This document shows, piece by piece, positions 1-7,828 of a stretch of 64,000 nt of DNA (position 1 is the first letter of the stretch; every line of letters starts with the position of its first letter). The notes below the pieces were generated by a model. The model was not told where the DNA came from. It saw only the letters and a list, made by a program, of their open reading frames with translations, and ran no database searches. This stretch comes from Candidatus Gastranaerophilales bacterium. Lineage in GTDB: Bacteria; Cyanobacteriota; Vampirovibrionia; Gastranaerophilales; Gastranaerophilaceae. The stretch lies in NCBI GenBank assembly GCA_944324345.1, contig CALUVT010000002.1:62001-126000 (forward strand), given 5' to 3'. Position numbers and translations under genes: made by a program.

Positions 1-635
1 CTTTCTGAATATTCTTTTGCAAATGCTTTTGACAAATTATCACCTTTGTCTTGCCCAAGAAGTATTTCATAAGATTTTAATTCTTGTCCGTCTTTATTGT
101 AAATTGTTGCAGTACATGTTTTTTTATCTACTATTACATAGTTACTGTTACCATGTTTTTTGTTATATTGAATTATTTTTTCAGCATCGTTTTCCAGCCT
201 GTTTATTTCATCTATATCTTTGTCTAATTCAATTTCTTTTTTAGCCAGTTTTGCCCTATTGGTAAAGTATTTTTCTATAGGGTCGCTTGATTTTAAAGGT
301 TGTAATGAATAACCTCCTATTGTAAAAATACTGTCTTGTTCTTTTTCAGAAACTGATTTTACGGAGTCTGGTTTATTTTTATAGTTGTTTTTATTTATTT
401 CATCAATGTTTAGAACTTTTTCTTTAACAACTATTTCTTGCCCGATTTTAGTGAAATATTTTTTGCCAAAATCTTCCACAGAATTGCATCCGTTCAGAAG
501 TGATAACCTGTTCAATTCCTTTATAATTTCTTCATTAGAAGCTTTCTTGCCCTGTTGTTCTAAACTTTGTCTTGCAACAGCCCAAGGATAGTCTCCAATT
601 CTTACTTTATATTTATCAACCTCGATTTTTGACAT
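1..635 (-). CDS. LysM plus L,D-transpeptidase (YkuD) protein, 3' end beyond window
   Basis: The frame is open from an ATG at 635 to the window edge, giving 211 visible codons. Residues 8-70 read as a LysM module: YKVRIGDYPWAVA at the start, a central N-R-L, and KIGQEIVV at the end, so it should bind peptidoglycan. A charged linker follows. From about residue 165, NYVIVDKKTCTATIYNKDGQ and SYEILLGQDKG match the start of a YkuD L,D-transpeptidase domain, which makes 3-3 cross-links in peptidoglycan. The catalytic HxxG...SxGC(I/V)R part would lie outside the window and is not seen. There is no signal peptide, which is odd for a wall enzyme. A purine-rich AAGAGA lies 6-8 bases before the ATG. The LysM call is firm; the enzyme call rests on the domain start only. 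Confidence 0.7.
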   Translation of the reverse strand, partial: MSKIEVDKYKVRIGDYPWAVARQSLEQQGKKASNEEIIKELNRLSLLNGCNSVEDFGKKYFTKIGQEIVVKEKVLNIDEINKNNYKNKPDSVKSVSEKEQDSIFTIGGYSLQPLKSSDPIEKYFTNRAKLAKKEIELDKDIDEINRLENDAEKIIQYNKKHGNSNYVIVDKKTCTATIYNKDGQELKSYEILLGQDKGDNLSKAFAKEYSE

Positions 636-739
636 AATATTCTCTTAAATTTTCCTTATATATATAAAAAAGTAAACAACTGTCTGTTATTTAACTCAAA
701 ATTATAAAATTTTACAAAAATTAATATATTTATATAAAA

Positions 740-777
740 AAGCCCAAAATTATTTTTAATTTAATGATTTTGGGCTT
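740..777 (-). terminator. Rho-independent terminator of the GNAT-like gene
   Basis: An 11-bp perfect stem (AAGCCCAAAAT with ATTTTGGGCTT) is followed on the minus strand by a T run. It lies just downstream of the gene that ends at 837. Confidence 0.75.
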
Positions 778-836
778 CTTAGTTTAACAATTTATAAAAA
801 TTAGCTTTCTGCTAAATTATCGATGATAAATTGTTT

Positions 837-1481
837 TTAATCCAAAGTGACAATTTTTGATAAATCTTCCGATTTTGAATCTTCGATATTTTTATAGGTA
901 AACTTATCTAAAAGTTCTCTTAATTGTGTTTTTATGTCTTTAGAGTATATCGACATTTGATCCCTTTCGTATTCATTTTCAAAGTCAAAACCGAATTTAT
1001 AATAAAATATTTCGGAATCAAACGCAGGAGTCAGATTAATGCTATTTTTGTTTTCGTACTTGTTGAATATAAAATTAATTAAATCTCTTCCCCCATTTTT
1101 TATTTTAGTTAAGTCAGGTGTTTTCCAAGTTAGCAGATATTTTAAATGTGCTTCATTATCGGAATTGTTAGAAAGAATTGATAAAAGCCCAAACGGCTTG
1201 TTATTTCTTACCCCTATTGCAGAATAATCTGATATGGCAAATGAGTCAAATGCACTTCTTACAAAATTTTTAATATTTGGGTTACTAACCTGCATTCTTT
1301 CAGGATTTGATTGAATAAGGCGATTTTTTAACATTCTACAAAAATCAAAATCTTTGTTTTTTTCTATTCTGTATATGAATGTTGTCTCTTCTTTGTTTAT
1401 TCTGGAGGTAATTTGTGCGACTCTAAGTGCACCAAAATTAACAGAATAATTATTGTTATTATTCGTAGGGTATATTCTCAT
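837..1481 (-). CDS. GNAT-like acetyltransferase with N-terminal F-G-A element
   Basis: 214 residues. The first 20 residues hold an Asn-rich run and then YSVNFGALR, a variant of the F-x-G element seen at the start of several other proteins here. The second half resembles the GNAT N-acetyltransferase fold: SAIGVRNNKPFGLLS as a beta strand pair, KNGGRDLINFIFNKY at the place of the acetyl-CoA pyrophosphate loop and helix, and IFYYKFGFDFENE as the usual C-terminal 'FYxKxGF' strand. The Q/RxxGxG/A loop is not canonical (K-N-G-G-R-D). The substrate cannot be told. There is no clear Shine-Dalgarno; a TAGAAT box lies 9 bases before the ATG, so the leader is probably very short. The fold is an inference from motif spacing. 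Confidence 0.5.
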   Translation of the reverse strand: MRIYPTNNNNNYSVNFGALRVAQITSRINKEETTFIYRIEKNKDFDFCRMLKNRLIQSNPERMQVSNPNIKNFVRSAFDSFAISDYSAIGVRNNKPFGLLSILSNNSDNEAHLKYLLTWKTPDLTKIKNGGRDLINFIFNKYENKNSINLTPAFDSEIFYYKFGFDFENEYERDQMSIYSKDIKTQLRELLDKFTYKNIEDSKSEDLSKIVTLD

Positions 1482-1519
1482 TGTTTTTTTATTCTAACAT
1501 AAATAAATCCGCACACGCT

Positions 1520-2812
1520 TTATCTTTTATTTTTTTTGTAATTGAAGTTATAATTTTTTATATAATCATTAATTGGAAATTTTTTTACGGTTGCATTATA
1601 CGTCATTCTTCTTACTTTCCCTGTGATGTAGTAGTCTTTGAATGCTCTATCATGGAGTCCCCCAATTGCCCATAGTATTCCAACGTATCCATTTGAACCG
1701 GGAGAATCAAAGGAATATTTATCATTAAGATAAATAGCTGTTTTTATAGCTATTTCAGGTGTGTAACTCCATTCTAATATTTTTTTTGCCCAGTACATTC
1801 TTAAGTATCCGTGTATTTTTCCCTCTTGCATAAGCTGGGTTTGAGATGCATTCCAAATCCTATCATGTGTTTCAGCATTCTCCAGTTCTTTTTTTGAGTA
1901 AATATAATTTCTGATATCTTTTTTGTGGTTTTTAAGGGATGTTTTTGCCCAATTAGGTGTACCGTTTATGTTTTTGAAATTTTTATTGTAAAGACAAAAG
2001 TTATCGGCTAATTCTTTTCTTATTATCAATTCTTCCAGAAAAGCCTCTTTATTTTCATCGGATGTATTTGATTTTATTACTTCTAAGGCAATTCTTTGTG
2101 AGGATATAAAACCAAGATTAATATATTTGGATAAGTTTGAAATTACATTCTTACTCGGGTCATTCCTGTACACAAAATATGAGTCTAATTTTTCCTTAAT
2201 AAATTCTTCCAAAGCTAAATCAGCGTTATTTTTTTTATCACAAATGTGGGGTGGTTCTGTTAAAAAGGCATAGATATTATTATAAATTTTTTTTCTGATA
2301 GTTGCTGCACTATATTCTTGTTTATCAGAAACAAATCTTGCAGGAACAATATTGTGCCCATCAATTTCGTAAATTTTTCCTGCAAAGCTTTTTAAATAAT
2401 TTCTGTTTAATGTTGGGTTAAAGTCAATTATGAGTGTAGATTTTTCATGTTGTGACAAATACGATTTAAGCCCAGATGAAGGGATAATTTCAAAATTAAA
2501 TCCTGATTCTGTGAAAGCCTTTTTTGCTTCTTCTATTTCTGCTGTTATAAACTCGTTTTTAGGTCTGTATATATAGTTTTGTTTTGGGTGTACTATTTTT
2601 AATTTAGCTCCAGCTTCTTGGAATTTCTGTATAGCAAATTGAAGTGCAAAATTGTCTTTTACCCTTATTTCCCTTTCGCATAGATATATTATTTCTTCTC
2701 CTTTTTCCGGTAGAGAATTGTACTCGAATATTCTTGCAGGGTTTACCTTGTATTCTTGCTTAAATGTTTTGCCGAGAAAATTTAAAATATTATTTCTTTT
2801 TGTGTTTTCCAT
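1520..2812 (-). CDS. phr: Class II deoxyribodipyrimidine (CPD) photolyase
   Basis: About 430 residues. The C-terminal third carries the hallmark of class II CPD photolyases: IWNASQTQLMQEGKIHGYLR, then MYWAKKILEW, AIYLNDKYSFD, NGYVGILWAIGGLHD and GKVRRM. These line the FAD and substrate-binding helical domain; the N-terminal half is the expected Rossmann-like domain. The enzyme splits UV-made cyclobutane pyrimidine dimers using light. I chose the ATG at 2812: a GTG at 2836 would overlap the AGGAG that precedes it, while a TATATT box 9 bases before 2812 fits a very short leader. It is not in an obvious repair operon. A light-driven enzyme is unexpected if this is a gut organism. Confidence 0.88.
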   Translation of the reverse strand: MENTKRNNILNFLGKTFKQEYKVNPARIFEYNSLPEKGEEIIYLCEREIRVKDNFALQFAIQKFQEAGAKLKIVHPKQNYIYRPKNEFITAEIEEAKKAFTESGFNFEIIPSSGLKSYLSQHEKSTLIIDFNPTLNRNYLKSFAGKIYEIDGHNIVPARFVSDKQEYSAATIRKKIYNNIYAFLTEPPHICDKKNNADLALEEFIKEKLDSYFVYRNDPSKNVISNLSKYINLGFISSQRIALEVIKSNTSDENKEAFLEELIIRKELADNFCLYNKNFKNINGTPNWAKTSLKNHKKDIRNYIYSKKELENAETHDRIWNASQTQLMQEGKIHGYLRMYWAKKILEWSYTPEIAIKTAIYLNDKYSFDSPGSNGYVGILWAIGGLHDRAFKDYYITGKVRRMTYNATVKKFPINDYIKNYNFNYKKNKR

Positions 2813-2877
2813 ATACCAAGTAATATAGAGTATCACTCCTTTTATATAGAAAGTAAATTCAACACAGTAGCTATAAA

Positions 2878-4089
2878 TTAATCTAAGCTAAAAGAATAAA
2901 CTATATTTCTTGAGAATTTGTCACCTTTTTTCAAAATAGGTTTTTCATCAAATGTGTTTATTGCATCCGGAAAGAATTGGGGTTCAACACAAAAAGCGGA
3001 ATGCTTTTCATATTTTTTGCCGGATTTGCCAGCAGGCTGACTATCTTTCCCTAAATTATTTGCTGTATAAAACTGAAAACCAGGTAAGTCGGTTGACACA
3101 TCTAAAACAATCCCGGACTTATCAGATTTAACTTTTGCAATGTGAACCAAAGATTTTCCATCATAATTGTCTACAACAAAATTTTGATCATATCCCAATT
3201 GATTCATCTCAGAAAGTCTTTTGGGTGACGTAAAATCAAAATCAGTATTTTCAACAGATTTTATTTCCCCTGTTGGTATTGCAATCTCATTCACAGGAGT
3301 GTATTTTGAAGAATTTGGCAATTCCACAACATGTTCCATTACTGAATTTTCGTTGGTGTTCTGTTCTCCATCAAGATTGAAGTAAGAATGATTTGTAAGA
3401 TTTAAAATAGTATCAGCATCTGTTTGTGCTTCGTATCTGACCGATAAATTATTGTCGTTGTCAAATTTATAAGTTACTGAAGTTTTTACGTTTGCCGGAT
3501 ATCCGCCTTCCATATCCTTTTTGTAATAAGTAAATTTGACTCCGTCTTTTAATACTTCTGCCTTCCAATTTTTTACATCAAAACCTTCTTTCCCACCGTG
3601 GCTATGTGTTTGTCCATTGTCCTTATTGCATTCAAGTGTATATTCTTTATCCCCTATTTTAAATTTCCCGTGATTAATTTTATTTGCACAAGGCCCTATA
3701 GTGCCTCCGGCATGTCCAATCGGAGATTTTTCGTACGGTGTTACGGAATTATACCCTTGAGTAACATCAATTAGATTTCCATTTTTATCAGGAACCTTTA
3801 TAGAAACAATGGTTGCCCCGAATGTGGAAAGTTCAACACTTGCTCCATTTTTATTTGTTATAGTGTATAAGGTCGCAGTTTCTCCATTTTTTTCGACTGT
3901 CCCGAAGTCTCTTTTTCCTATATGTATTCCGTCAAAAGATGATGATATATTCTTGTTATCGACTTTTACGCTTTTTGTAAATGTATCAGAGACATTTGAA
4001 CCATTGAAAAATGTTGTTTTTACGACATCTTGTAAATACGGCTTATTGTTGTTTATGTAAAAAATATTTGGATTAAAATCTATAGGCAT
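2878..4089 (-). CDS. galM: Aldose 1-epimerase (galactose mutarotase) with N-terminal extension
   Basis: 403 residues from the ATG at 4089, preceded by GGAG 8 bases upstream; a longer frame to 4140 would need GTG and lacks such a site. It interconverts alpha and beta anomers of hexoses. Conserved elements are GGTIGPCANKI, THSHGG (His164), NLTNHSYFNL (His234, likely the acid) and VEPQFFPDA (Glu369, likely the base). The family is usually about 340 residues; here some 60 extra residues precede the epimerase domain and include TTFFNG, loosely like the F-x-G element of other proteins here. There is no signal peptide. It sits alone among unrelated genes, not in a gal operon. Confidence 0.87.
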   Translation of the reverse strand: MPIDFNPNIFYINNNKPYLQDVVKTTFFNGSNVSDTFTKSVKVDNKNISSSFDGIHIGKRDFGTVEKNGETATLYTITNKNGASVELSTFGATIVSIKVPDKNGNLIDVTQGYNSVTPYEKSPIGHAGGTIGPCANKINHGKFKIGDKEYTLECNKDNGQTHSHGGKEGFDVKNWKAEVLKDGVKFTYYKKDMEGGYPANVKTSVTYKFDNDNNLSVRYEAQTDADTILNLTNHSYFNLDGEQNTNENSVMEHVVELPNSSKYTPVNEIAIPTGEIKSVENTDFDFTSPKRLSEMNQLGYDQNFVVDNYDGKSLVHIAKVKSDKSGIVLDVSTDLPGFQFYTANNLGKDSQPAGKSGKKYEKHSAFCVEPQFFPDAINTFDEKPILKKGDKFSRNIVYSFSLD

Positions 4090-4301
4090 ATCTAATACTC
4101 CGATGTGTAAACATTTTAACACGAACTGAAAAATAAACACATACGCACTGTAAAATTTAAGTTTTATTTTTGAATTCGCTTATATAAATTTAATTAATTG
4201 TTAAAATTTATAAAGTTACAACGTCCATATATCAAAAACTTCTTTTAGAAGTTTTCTAAAAATCATTATAAAACTATCAAATTTTTATGAGGGATTTAAC
4301 T

Positions 4302-4397
4302 ATGTCTCTGGTATCTGAAATTAATAACATTCATATATGTCCACCTAAATATGGTAAACATAAAGTCCCCAAGATTTATATATCATATAACAAGTAG
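4302..4397 (+). other. Short ORF with good RBS overlapping the next gene; possible true 5' end
   Basis: An ATG at 4302 is preceded by GAGGGA at good spacing and opens a 31-codon frame that stops at 4397. The gene from 4351 overlaps it in another frame and has no RBS of its own. Either this is a leader ORF coupled to the downstream gene, or the downstream gene starts here and has been shifted out of frame between about 4350 and 4395. Confidence 0.4.
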
Positions 4398-5040
4398 AAG
4401 TAATTATAATAAATTATTAACAGACGGGACTCTTAGAATGTCAGAAGATTTGTTTTGTGGGCAAGGTGTTTTTGCATCAGAATTAAATAATATTTTTAAA
4501 AATAGTGCAAATGCATGGAAGGGAAAATCTTTACTAGAGGAGATAATAAAATTCACCAACAAGGATAACGGTAGTATTGTTATATTAAAAATCCCGACTT
4601 CATCACTTGACATGGACAAATTGTATGTACGCTCTCATAATATCATGGGCAAATTTTGTTATTCGGATGAAGTACATAATGCCGTAGCAAAATTATATTA
4701 CAAGTGCCAATCTCTCGGACAATGGAAAAATTATAGCAAAAATTTAAAAAAAATATATTTTAAATTTTTAGGGAAACAGACCAATAAAAATATATCAAAT
4801 CATTTGTGTCAATTAACTCCAGCAAAAGATTCGAATATACTGAAACAGCGAAAACATGCATTAGAATACATATATAAAGACAATATTCCAATGTCCGTTG
4901 TTACTAAGATAGGAGAAGTTAATACTTCAAAATTAAGAAAGACAAATGCATATGATGATACAAAACCAATTAAGAGCCTTTTTTCGTCTTTGTTAGAAGG
5001 AACGCCTGAACAAAAGGGTACCCTGTTTATTAATTATTAG
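4351..5040 (+). CDS. ADP-ribosyltransferase-like protein of unknown function
   Basis: 229 residues. The start FIYHITSRSNYNKLLTDGTL, followed by CGQGVFASEL, follows the pattern of ADP-ribosyltransferase-fold proteins, where a Y-H-x-T/S strand begins the NAD site and a G-[VI]-[FY]-x-[ST] strand follows. A third strand, SIVILKIPTSSLD, fits the same fold. I cannot point to a catalytic Glu with confidence, so it could be a non-enzymatic relative. The C-terminal half is Lys-rich and unrecognised. The ATG at 4351 has no Shine-Dalgarno, whereas an out-of-frame ATG at 4302 does, so the true N-terminus may be longer through a frameshift. It lies alone between a convergent gene and an unrelated one. Confidence 0.4.
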   Translation: MVNIKSPRFIYHITSRSNYNKLLTDGTLRMSEDLFCGQGVFASELNNIFKNSANAWKGKSLLEEIIKFTNKDNGSIVILKIPTSSLDMDKLYVRSHNIMGKFCYSDEVHNAVAKLYYKCQSLGQWKNYSKNLKKIYFKFLGKQTNKNISNHLCQLTPAKDSNILKQRKHALEYIYKDNIPMSVVTKIGEVNTSKLRKTNAYDDTKPIKSLFSSLLEGTPEQKGTLFINY

Positions 5041-5206
5041 ATAATTTATATTTGCATAAATTTGTAAATTTTTTTTATAATTTAAATCAATAATATTTTG
5101 AATATCGGTATCACTTTTCCGATTTATGTCACATTGTTTGATTATTTTTTGAATACTTAAAATTCCAACCTAAAAATATTTAGGAACAACCTGTAGCATA
5201 TTTTTA

Positions 5207-7573
5207 CTAATCATTTTTATCTTTAGTTGCTTTCATTAAAATAATAGGTAAATCATGAGCTTTTGCAAAATTTAAAAATTCAGTTGGACAATCTTCTAAT
5301 TTTTCAACTTTTGCAACTAGCCCTTTTACTCTTGGATTGATAGGAACAATTTCACTATGAATATCGCCACCTTCAAATAAAGCATCTCTGGACGTTTCTA
5401 TTGCTTTTATTAGAGTTTCAGCTTTAATAATTTGGTCACCAATTTTAATATCTTTTGTAATTTGTGTTGTGTATTTTTTTGTGATTAAATATTTTGCAAG
5501 TTGTGCGTATTCTTTATCATTTAATTTTATACCTTTTTTAGATAATTCTTTTAAAAGATTATCTCTTACATAGGTTCTAGCATTATCGTTTGCTTCGAAT
5601 AATATTGTTTTAAATGTTGCCAAATTTTTACCATAGCCACTTCCTGTATTTGAATAATAGGCTTCAGAAATATTAGCTTGGTCAACATCTAATATAAACC
5701 CAAATTTTCTATTCTCATATGTTCTATTATTTGATGCTTTTATTAAACTTGTTGACCAAGCAGATTGGTTTAAAGAATTTTTAGTCAAGATTATTACTGT
5801 TTCCATAGCATCAGTAGTTGGCGCAGTCATATGAACTGTAAATCTTGCATTATCTTTTGTTACACCAGTGCTAAATCCATATTTTTGTAAATCATCACTG
5901 TTTTTTAAATTATTTAAATTTAATACTTTTAATTCTGTTGAAACTCCATCTAATTCAACGGTTTGTCTTGGGAACATATCGCCATTTCGTACAAATTGAG
6001 TGTCAAAAACAAGATTTGCTCTTGAATACATAGTATTTAAAGCATCATCAATTGCTTGCATTTTTTCTTTCATAAATTTATCAAAATCTGCCTGATTTGA
6101 AATCCCATTTGAATGTTCAATGTGGAAACTTTTGTTAACATTTTCAAAATCAGCTTTTGCAAGAATTTCATATATAACAAAATCTTGTGGTCTGCGGCAT
6201 CTAACTGCAATATCATTAGCAGTAGCTTTCCCTGTATTGTATGCTTCAAACCAGTGGTGGTTATCTACAATGTCAATAATTCTATCTTTCATATTTTGAG
6301 GGAAAGAAAATTTATCTAAAATAGCTGTACAATATTCAGCACTTGAACTTGCGTGACCTTTATCAACAACTCCACCTCGTTTACCCATATCGTGACATAG
6401 AGCTGCTATTTTCAATATAGTTTTATCTCTATCCGAAAGGTCTTTGTATAAAGGGTTATTCATAGCACTTTGTAAAACTTTTAAAGTATGGATATCTACT
6501 GAATATGCATGGGTGCCATGTTGTTCTTTCCCTATGATTGATGTAAACTCTGGCAAGCCTCTTATTAATGAATTTAAGATGTTGTCAGCCTTGACATCGC
6601 CTGTATTAATTTGATTTTTTGCAGTAAATAATTCAATTTCATTTTGAACTTTTTGAGCGATAGTGTTTAATTGTTCAGATGCATCAGGATTGCTAAATGT
6701 TTTATTTGTAGGTAAACCGTCATAACCGGCAATACCTTCTATTAGACCAAAATGTTCTAATACTAAACTTTGTTCTTCTAATGTCAAATCTTTTATTAAA
6801 TTTTTAATGTTATTTGTAAAATCTTCTCTAGTATATTTTAAAGGTAAGCCTGTTTTACCAAATTGCTCAAAATTAAAGTTCATTAAGACATTTTCAGTAT
6901 CAGTGTTGTTATTTGCTAATATATTTTGTACGAATAGTTTTTGTTGTTCTTTTGGTATGCTTATTACCTCTTTCTTCTTACCGAGTGCCAAGGTTAATTC
7001 AGATATTTTTGCATCAATATCAACCCCTGAATGTTTTCGAAATAAATTTAATAAATTTTTTGGAAGACGTGTTATAGTACTTAAAGTATTAATTTTATCG
7101 CTTAAACTTAAATCTTTAATATCAATATTAATACTATCAAAAGCTTTTAATATTTCTGGGATTTTGTCAGGAGGGCAGTTTAAACTTTTGTCAGTAGATA
7201 ATTTAGTAGCCAATTCAAGATTAGATCTTTTAATCGCATAAGCTACATCACTTATACACTCTGGAGGGAAATTAATGCTCTTATCAGTACAAAGTCTTGT
7301 AACTAATTCAATATTACTTCTATTTGTACATCTTGCAATATTAATAATTTCTTCTTCAGGGAAATTTAATTCTTTGTCTTTATATAATTTAAGGATTAAA
7401 TTTTTGTTTAATGGCTTTAAACTTTGTGCAATGCAGCTCAAATGGTGTTCTGGTATAATATCAAAATTTTCTTTTATAAAATTTGCTGCATTATTACTGA
7501 ATTTTGTTGCATTTGCAAGCTCAACCAATATATTAGGGTTACTTATGTTATCATTTTTTATAATAAATTCCAT
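5207..7573 (-). CDS. Large repeat protein with intact HD phosphohydrolase domain
   Basis: 788 residues from the only ATG. Residues 55-145 hold about three 31-residue helical repeats (NxELVTRLxTDKSxNxPPExI). A middle segment precedes an HD domain at 345-480: HGTHAYSVDIHTL (His355), ALCHDMGKRGG (His394-Asp395), DNHHW (His439-His440) and AKADFENVN (Asp475), so metal-dependent phosphohydrolase activity on a nucleotide is likely. The last 300 residues form a conserved domain shared with the C-terminus of the upstream giant protein. Coding-like sequence continues in frame to 7822, before in-frame stops and without an ATG, and the ATG at 7573 lacks an RBS. The gene may therefore be 5'-truncated or use a non-AUG start. 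The biological role is unknown. Confidence 0.6.
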   Translation of the reverse strand: MEFIIKNDNISNPNILVELANATKFSNNAANFIKENFDIIPEHHLSCIAQSLKPLNKNLILKLYKDKELNFPEEEIINIARCTNRSNIELVTRLCTDKSINFPPECISDVAYAIKRSNLELATKLSTDKSLNCPPDKIPEILKAFDSINIDIKDLSLSDKINTLSTITRLPKNLLNLFRKHSGVDIDAKISELTLALGKKKEVISIPKEQQKLFVQNILANNNTDTENVLMNFNFEQFGKTGLPLKYTREDFTNNIKNLIKDLTLEEQSLVLEHFGLIEGIAGYDGLPTNKTFSNPDASEQLNTIAQKVQNEIELFTAKNQINTGDVKADNILNSLIRGLPEFTSIIGKEQHGTHAYSVDIHTLKVLQSAMNNPLYKDLSDRDKTILKIAALCHDMGKRGGVVDKGHASSSAEYCTAILDKFSFPQNMKDRIIDIVDNHHWFEAYNTGKATANDIAVRCRRPQDFVIYEILAKADFENVNKSFHIEHSNGISNQADFDKFMKEKMQAIDDALNTMYSRANLVFDTQFVRNGDMFPRQTVELDGVSTELKVLNLNNLKNSDDLQKYGFSTGVTKDNARFTVHMTAPTTDAMETVIILTKNSLNQSAWSTSLIKASNNRTYENRKFGFILDVDQANISEAYYSNTGSGYGKNLATFKTILFEANDNARTYVRDNLLKELSKKGIKLNDKEYAQLAKYLITKKYTTQITKDIKIGDQIIKAETLIKAIETSRDALFEGGDIHSEIVPINPRVKGLVAKVEKLEDCPTEFLNFAKAHDLPIILMKATKDKND

Positions 7574-7825
7574 TAATTCGGAATTGTCTTCAGTTATGAG
7601 TGAAGCATTGCTTAGAAGATTGGTATATTTTTTCTCAGATATTAATAGATTAACAATTTTCTGGTTATCTTTATTAACACTGTGTACTATTTCTAAACTA
7701 TTTAATAAATCTTGGCTGGAATTTACCTTTTTTCTAAGTAAATATCTATGTTGTAATGAATCTTTAAGTTTTTTCCAAGTCTCTATTTTGATATTAATAT
7801 CTTCAACTTGTAAATTGCCGTCTTA
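7574..7825 (-). pseudogene. In-frame coding-like extension between two stop codons and the ATG at 7573
   Basis: This stretch reads in frame with both neighbours. Directly after the stop of the giant gene (TAG at 7831-7829) come one Arg codon and a TAA (7825-7823), then 83 codons without a stop leading into the ATG at 7573. The translated stretch (WKKLKDSLQHRYLLRKK, then LLSNASLITEDNSELMEF) has the same helical-repeat character as the following protein. It looks like coding sequence that lost its start, or the scar of a fusion or duplication. Confidence 0.5.
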
Positions 7826-7828
7826 TCT

